The translations under genes were made by a program, and so were the position numbers. A DNA stretch of 64,000 nucleotides, from positions 110,293,123 through 110,357,122 of the forward strand of contig CM056993.1 of the NCBI GenBank assembly GCA_029891345.1, read 5' to 3'. This DNA is from Dryococelus australis. Its lineage: Eukaryota; Arthropoda; Insecta; Phasmatodea; Phasmatidae. The notes below the pieces were generated by a model. That model did no database searches, had not been told where the DNA came from, and worked only from the letters and a program-made list of their open reading frames with translations. Shown here in pieces: positions 57,087-64,000 of the stretch (the stretch's first letter is position 1; each line of letters begins with the position of its first letter).

Positions 57087-57989
57087 ATAGTTCCGGTTTA
57101 CTGTTGTGAGAACTGTACTTTCAAGTATTTGGCAACACTTTCTGAGTTGGCTGCATTGTACTGCAAAGAGAAGCGAACAATGGCAGCTGTTGCATGAGGT
57201 CACTCACCACGAGATTTGCTCACTGGACCCGAATACTTCCAGCTATTTTTTTTCCTACGCTTGCGCTTGTAGGGTAAAAAAGAAAAAAAAAACTATTTTA
57301 CACTAAATAATTGTAGGTTAGGAGGTTTTAAAGCGGGGAGAATGGCGATTATCCCATTGGCGTAATGTTGTAAGACGACTGGCATTCTCTTGACAAATAA
57401 TTTAATATTACATCAACACGTGCAGCATTAGCAATCAAAAAATTGCGTTTTCCCCATCTTGTTTCGCCGTTCTTCACGCCTTTTCCGAATATAAAACTAC
57501 GAGCCTGACGTTACCGACGCTGTCTGTCCGATACGGCGTTTTACTTCGGTACCACAGAATATGTCAGTTCGCACCAACTTTTTGCATTACTTATTTCGCG
57601 TTTCGAGCTCACAACTTATTTATTTCTTGTCGGTACGTTTACCGGCAAGGGACGTGGGTAAAACAGCGCAAACCGCTAACTCTCTTCTTCGCTATATTAC
57701 TGCGCGAGACTAATAATGAAGACAGTCTTCTCTCCCACAAGCTTTGACGTACTGGGGAACAGTCACGAAGAAGACATTCATTTCCTTTTTCCTTCCTCCG
57801 CAGACGGTAGATTTGAAAACATCGGTCATACAAAATGAGGAAGATAATAAGCCGTAGCTCATTGATACAATTCAATCACTCTTTTTAGCGTACTTTCCGA
57901 AGTAATGAAAGGCTTATGAGATCACTATCCAGTCTGTGTGTGTGTGTGTCCGTGCGTATGAGTGTCCTCTCCCACCACCTCCCATTTCA
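57087..57989. other. No recognised feature; short (TG)n near 57937-57949
   Basis: Open frames of 66-78 residues lack motifs. Confidence 0.4.
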
Positions 57990-59560
57990 ATTTTGAACGC
58001 ATATAAACCGAATTTCACCAAACTCGGTACATAGATAGTACTTAGTAAGGACACCTCACTTTTATAGTCTTCGAACACTCTGGGTACTTACTTTCAAAAT
58101 GGCGGCCGTTTTAATATTCAGGGTGATATGTCGTATCTAGAGAACCATTCAACCGATTTATACCAAATTTTTAACGCTAGAAGGTCATTTTCCGAGCTTT
58201 AAATTATAAAACGGATCGATTTGTCAACCCGCTATTTTAGACTATAGCACCAAATAAAAAAATTAAGATTTTAAATTATATTTTGAAAACTATCAAAGCA
58301 ATTCTCACCCAACAATTTGGCGTGCAAGGAATATTATGACAGACCAGATAACCGTAAGTAATCGAACTTTATTTGATACTTATGCTCAAAATGGCGGCCC
58401 TACAAATATTTGTAGGTTGATTTGGTATATCTACCATACCATTTAACAAATTTCGGCCAAATTTTTAATTCTGACAGTATTTATTACAAGCATCACATAA
58501 GCCAACACAAAGCCATATTTAAGCCATTTTGTAAGATAGTGCCACATGGATAAACGAAGTTTTTATGCCATATCTCTGTAAACCGATTCCTTACAAATTT
58601 GGCAAACAAGTAGTACTACGGCAGTTGATGTTAAATTATATTGTTCAGGTATATCAGAAACGTATTTCCAAAATGGCGGTTATATAGCCATATTAGCTTA
58701 CAATGCTATATCGTCGTAATCATGCAATCAATTCCAACTTAACTTAATATGCTGGCAGTATATATTACAACTATCAACTGTGTCTACATGAAGCACCTTT
58801 TGTCCTCCATTTTATAAGATATGCCACAAGAAAAAATAAACAATTGACAGATCGCTGCCAAATTTAACAAACATTTTTCACTGCAGCAGGTGGTTTAAAC
58901 TGCTATGTTTTAAGTGAGTCAGCCACTTGTTTTCAAAATGGTGGTTATAGAAATATTTTAGCTCAATATCTTTTATTAACGAAGCTAATTCCAACTTCAC
59001 TTTGTATTCCGGTAGCATCAATTACAAAAATCAAATGTGTCTCTACGGAGCCTCATTTCTCTGCCATTTTGCGAGTTAGCTCCACAATAAAAATTAGGTT
59101 TTTATATCATATTTCGGGAAACAATCAACCCATTCTTACCGAATTTGGCGAAGAAGTTGTACTGTGGTAGTTGCGCTGTGGTAGGCCATTAAATATATGT
59201 ATTTTTTTAAGTATGACAGACGCTTATTTTCAGAATGGCAACTACAGTAACACTTTGTATTAGTGTGCTATATATACGAAACGATGGTATATATTTTTTA
59301 ATAAGTTTATATATTAGCGGTATATCATCGAATGTACTAATACATCACTTTTACCTTCCATTTATGAAGACCGTCACATGAAAAATATGGAGGTATGGAT
59401 GTTTTATGCTAGATCTCAGGAATCAATCAACCGATTTTCACCAAATTCGTCAAACAAATTGCGCTATGTTAGGCCATGTAAACTTACACGTTTTAAGCGG
59501 CTCAGTTAATTATTTTCAAAATGAAGGCAATGTAAATATTTTAGGTTAGTAAACCTTATC
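57990..59560 (+). repeat. Degenerate ~285-bp satellite array, plus orientation
   Basis: About six units, each with an AAAATGGCGG-type box (near 58097, 58387, 58668, 58933, 59230 and 59515; spacings 290, 281, 265, 297 and 285). A second recurring block is ACCGATTTTCACCAAATT. The array is the inverse-orientation counterpart of 46885-48560. No lasting open frame. Confidence 0.75.
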
Positions 59561-61899
59561 ATTCGATACATTAGACAGAATAAACTCGAAGTTGATAATA
59601 GAATCCGCCCTCCGTAATGCAGTAGATTGCACGCTAGCGTATGATAACATATTTTCTGTGTTCCAGATCTGGGTAAGGCACGTGTGTATTTGTAATTGTC
59701 TCACTACTGTTGGATGAGTTTCTGGTTTCATCTCTAATGATATTGCTCTAAACGAGATGACAAGTCCTACCTACCAACTCAGAATTTAAGAAATTATTTT
59801 AAAATTAATTCTACCCGTTTCAAGGAAAGTATGGTCATTGGTTATATTAGTAACTTCTTCGTTTATTAGCAGTGTTAGTCAAATTAGTTAGGAATAATTA
59901 CCAGTTTAGGAATAATTACCAGTTTAAAAACTTGAATGGTTTTATTATTCTAGCTTACTGGGTTTCTGCGCTTCAATAATCAAATTGAAAGTATTATTTT
60001 AACAAGTAGTTACTTCATTTATTTACTGACGGCTATTAATATCGGAATTGGCGTTTTAACTGCTATTGAAATATGCAGGCTGGCTATCCTTTTATTTTAT
60101 GACGGTTTAATGAATACCATTCTTGTAGAAAAACCCCCTTAGTAGGCTGTACTACTTGTGGTGCATTCAGGTAAATGATCCAATAAATAAACATACACGC
60201 GAACAATTTACAATACCGAAACTCAATTACTCGGGTGCCGAGGTAAGAGGATTACGTCATTGTAGTGATTTCGATCACACAGCACATTAGAGGCTATCAT
60301 ATATCAACCAAAGGTACTAAGACCAAACGCTGAGGCCGGTGCGAAAATTTTGTCTCACATATATTATAGTATTCCCCTTTCCATTTTACAAAAGACAGTG
60401 CTTCGCCCGGGACGGGGAAATGGTTATTATGAACTAGTTGTCAAGTTCTGATAAATAGATGAGTTTCACTAGTTTGTCTTGACATATTTTACACTTCTAG
60501 TTGTAAACGGTTATTCCGACGACTTGCATGCTACTTTCATGCTATTCAGTGCAACCTGTTCGTTTTTGTAGTTCGTTCGTATGGTAAATAAACAACGGCT
60601 CTAAATACTATAATTATTTATTTTGCAACATTTATTTAATCACAACTATATTACTTCGAACGATATTCTCTAAAAAGGCGTACATTCCATGTCAAAATTT
60701 TCAAGTAGAGTACCAATAAAAAATAACTCATATTCATTTCAAATATCGTGATAAGATTTGTTCCCATGGCTGTGAGGCTGCCCTCTAAAGAACAAATCAT
60801 CCTTAGCTTTTTCCATGATTGTAAATTGAATGTAACTGTTATTAGAAACATGTGAAAATATACGTTTATACAGGCGATTTAGAAATAGGGAACAAATATT
60901 AATTTGCGCAGATAAACTTAACTGAGAATAAATCAGGCAATTATTTATGTCCATGAGAATTAGTATGTTGATTTTTTTTTTTTTTTTTGCAAAGGACCGG
61001 CTAGGTAGCAATTAATTTAACATACATTGTTTCCGTTATGTTCAAATTCTATAATATTTATTCTGAATAGTTTGGGAATTTGTATATTATATTGGAGGGT
61101 AAAAAAAAGTACCTTATTTTATTAGACTGTTATTTTTAGCTCAATAAATTACTGAGATATATTGGCTCTTGTTACATATTTTTTTTTAGGAAATGGTTAA
61201 AATTGTTATTTTTTTCATAATATTTTGGTGTTGGTAAATAAGGTACTGTATATAAGTGTATAACTCGGCAACGTCAGCAAAATACCTGGAAAGAATGCGG
61301 TCGTGGGTATTGACTTTGCTCAAGGAGATAGGACGGAGGCGGGGAATGTCTAACGAGCCAATCACAAGGAAGCAACAGTGTCACCGCTACCTAGTGTATA
61401 GTCCACGCACATGTAAAGCGAACACGTCAGTCTTGCGGGAGGTATTCACTAAAGAGTAAGTCATGTCTTTGTTATAGCTGCCTTATGGGCGTATCTCAGA
61501 TGTAGAACACAATATTAAATCACTCCGTCAGTATAATTAAGACCATAATTTAACCTGCTACAATGTAATTTATACAGCACTTTACATTATACTCGAATAC
61601 TTTAAATTGCACCGGAGGAGCGTGTTGCGTTAATCTATCCTATCTCTGCATTTCTATATTATCTATTGAAAAATGAAAATATACACCACTACCCAATAAG
61701 AAACTCATATAAACTATGAGTTATAGAGCATAAAGTGTTATGTTTGAGAAAGGTATTTATATTACTGGACTTGGAATGTACAATATGTTACCAAAAGTAA
61801 CATCTAAAAAATGTATAGAAACTTTTAACAAATAAATTCATAAAATTCTTTATAGCCGATATTTCTATAGCACTAAATAAGTAGAAGACTATATTGAGC
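59561..61899. other. No recognised feature; T run near 60969-60988
   Basis: AT-rich unique DNA. Open frames of 61-90 residues lack motifs, and no repeat match was noticed. Confidence 0.4.
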
Positions 61900-62214
61900 C
61901 TGAGAAGTGGTTTTATAAATAAATCACATATTAAATAGGATAAATTATTCTTATTTTATTGTAATTTCTTTATGATGCTGTGACCAAGCAATGTCTTTTA
62001 TTGCCTTAACTTGTTAGTATAATTTTAGTAGTCTTGCATTATTAATTGTATTATTTTATTTTAAATTTGTTGTACTGTAATAGTATTTGTATGTAACATA
62101 ATCTATATAGCTGCATTTGTATCATCTAAGTTGAATATGTATTGACAAATCCTATATTCAGATAACTAAATGTTCACCACTGGATGCACAAAATAAATAA
62201 AATAAAATAAAATA
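61900..62214 (+). repeat. Possible LINE 3' tail
   Basis: A very AT-rich stretch ends in AAATAAATAAAATAAAATAA (62189-62214), a simple-repeat tail typical of several non-LTR retrotransposon 3' ends. No coding part precedes it, so the assignment is tentative. Confidence 0.35.
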
Positions 62215-62399
62215 TTACGGCCACGTATCTAGCTATTGAATGGCCATCAATTGTCTCTAATGTAAATTCTTTACCTGTCGGGTTCCCGAAGGCTGAGTTC
62301 TATTGCGTTTACGGCGGCCGGAACCCCATCTGCTGGTCCATCTTGTCCGTTCGTCTGCTTGGTGAGGTAAGACAAATTAGCCTCGAGCTCCACTCTTCT
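62215..62399. other. Unannotated spacer
   Basis: Nothing recognised. Confidence 0.3.
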
Positions 62400-63150
62400 C
62401 CGGCGTTAAATACCAGGGTCGTTTACAAATAATTCCGTTTGTTTGCAAACTGCTCCTGCAGCTCGTGCTCTGTTTGTCGCGGCGGCGCTCCGCTTCTGTG
62501 ATCTCGCTCTCTTTAGAAGTGTGCTGGTGTGTTCACGCAAGCGCGAAAGTAATGGCTTGTCCACACTGCAACAGCTTGTCAGGGTATAAAAAAAAGTCCT
62601 TCTATTCACAGTGAAGTCCAAGAAATTATTGGCAACGCAATTGCGTTTTTTCATAACGAGAAAGTTCCTGAAAGACATACTTATACGATTGAAAATTCCA
62701 TGCAGCGAGCAGCATCTGCAACAGGCATATCGGTGGCGAAATATGTAAAATACATAAGGAGATGAGTGCATCAAAACTAACAAATAAAAAAGTTTGTACA
62801 CCAGGGAAAAAAGAAATACATCTAACAGAAAAATTGTTTGGGATGACTTTGATTTGTGCCATTACTGTCTGTGCTACAAAAATGGTTCAAGGTAAACAAT
62901 ATTAAGATCCGACCAGAATAAAGCGTTTACAGGCGAGGCTATAAACAGTATTTCAGAAAAAGACTGGAAATCAGCTGTGTCTCACGTGTAAAAAGAGAAG
63001 AAGCAAAATACTGGGAAAACGATCGTTGCTTGGAATAAGAAATAGGAAAGTTTGTAATAAGCATAGGCGGTGACAGCGATAGTGACAGTGGAAGCTATAG
63101 TTGACACGATGCCAATACATCAGTGGTAGTAACTGCAGTAATGGTGTACT
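62400..63150 (+). mobile_element. IS630-type DNA transposon remnant, internally deleted
   Basis: The region holds the N-terminal and C-terminal parts of one transposase type with the catalytic middle removed. The upstream part (62400-62600) contains GTGATCTCGCTCTCTTTAG, loosely like a block at 34440. Exact termini were not found. Confidence 0.5.
62609..63122 (+). pseudogene. IS630-type transposase, N- and C-terminal parts only
   Basis: The N-terminal part (62609-62890) reads HSEVQEIIGNAIAFFHNE, then MQRAASATGISVAKYVKYIR, a helix-turn-helix found in a common insect IS630-type transposase. A TGA follows at 62763, then a shifted frame with CTPGKK. The C-terminal part (about 62938-63110) reads INSISEKDW-like sequence, then REEAKYWENDRCL and an acidic SIGGDSDSDSGSYS tail. 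The DDE core of roughly 200 residues expected between them is missing. Assignment is from motif memory. Confidence 0.55.
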
Positions 63151-64000
63151 TTCAGGAGTCAAACTTGCATAGGAAATAGTTTGTTTTAAACGACTGTGAT
63201 TTGATTAACAGTAAGAATTTGAAGTTTGACTGATGTATGTAGTTATGCGTAACACGATATGCATGTTTTCAAGGCGTCTTATTATGTTAAACAATTCGCA
63301 GTTTTGGGAGACGGATTCCACGCAACATTTCTGGACAGGTATGCCTTTATTAATATCATCTTTCTTGTGGTAACAGTTTCAGTCATGTTTCTGTAGTTCC
63401 AGTTATGCTTCTATCGATTATTTTAGCCTTAATAAACCTTTGTATCATTTTCAGGAAGAGTTTTAAGTCGTATTGGCAAGCATGGCAGTTTATGCACTTT
63501 AAAACAGTATAATTTAAAAATATAACTTGGTTACAAGGGCTACAAAATAAAGATTGTATATATTTTGAACGTAATTTATTGTTAATGCAAGACAATTTTT
63601 ACTGTGAATAATTTTTGCAGGTCCGTCAAATGAATTCAAAATAAGGTCTACTGTGCATATGATTAATGCTTCTTTAGATTTGCAGCTTGTCCTCTTTCGT
63701 ATTTATTGCTTAACACCAGGCATATTATCCTGTCACTCTAACAACTCTATCTTTATTCACTAAAAATTTCAAATAATATTTTCATATAGGAATATTCTAT
63801 TCGCCTCGGATACGCATAGTAACAAGTGTCACTGTGGTGTATCTGTATACTCGGGGAACATTAAACCATTGAAACCTCGTATGCCATGATAAAGAATGGG
63901 GAAATCACACTACTGTTTTTGACGTTCCCGAATGTGTCGCAGGCGATCCGTAGTAGTTTGTACTGAGTGTACCTGTCTTCCCCGCCACGTGTCGCGCGAG
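63151..64000. other. No recognised feature
   Basis: AT-rich sequence to the window end; only short open frames without motifs. Confidence 0.4.

Overview
This window looks like a stretch of insect nuclear genome that is almost entirely transposable-element sequence. The support is AT-rich DNA with long (TA)n and (TG)n tracts, two BEL/Pao LTR retrotransposons, several decayed Tc1/mariner-IS630-type transposases of the DUF4817 group common in insects, tRNA-derived SINEs, a LINE 3' half and many MITEs. No bacterial-style operon, complete host gene, rRNA or functional tRNA was seen. A large-genome, probably hemimetabolous insect (perhaps a stick insect) is my guess; the species cannot be told from this sequence.

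Layout. 1-13 kb: MITEs of one terminal-repeat family (short A1 form and longer A2 form), a 0.6-kb terminal-inverted-repeat (TIR) element, relics of DUF4817 transposases (2.9-4.1, 6.0-6.7, 9.0-9.4 kb), fold-back elements and microsatellites. 13-29 kb: further copies of the same families, three related SINEs (the third at 37 kb), a hairpin element, and a MITE (family B) interrupted by a hAT-type MITE with an 8-bp target duplication. 30-31 kb: a frameshifted LINE reverse transcriptase 3' half. 33.3-36.6 kb: two long inverted arms enclose a decayed Rep-type superfamily 3 helicase, and one arm is split by a 912-bp solo LTR. 38.1-38.4 kb: the only candidate host coding segment, a CpG-rich, proline-rich open segment ending at a possible 5' splice site. 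39.95-45.66 kb: a structurally complete 5.7-kb BEL/Pao element with 204-bp LTRs and a 5-bp target duplication, disabled by stops and frameshifts. 46.9-48.6 and 58.0-59.6 kb: two degenerate arrays of one ~285-bp satellite in opposite orientation. 51.7-55.4 kb: a second BEL/Pao element on the minus strand, lacking its integrase half and 3' LTR. 56 kb: a ~120-bp tandem repeat. 62.4-63.2 kb: an internally deleted IS630-type element.

Working together. There are no pathways here; the relations are between transposons. MITE family B has the same ~60-bp terminus as the DUF4817 transposase relic at 6.0 kb, so that lineage probably mobilised it. A1 and A2 share termini but not interiors. Four fold-back elements in two families keep only the transposase C-terminus between long TIRs. 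The two BEL elements share the start of their primer-binding sites. The nesting order (MITE B, then hAT MITE; inverted-arm element, then solo LTR) gives a partial relative chronology.

Limits: all boundaries and identities were read by eye. Protein family names rest on motif recognition, not database searches.
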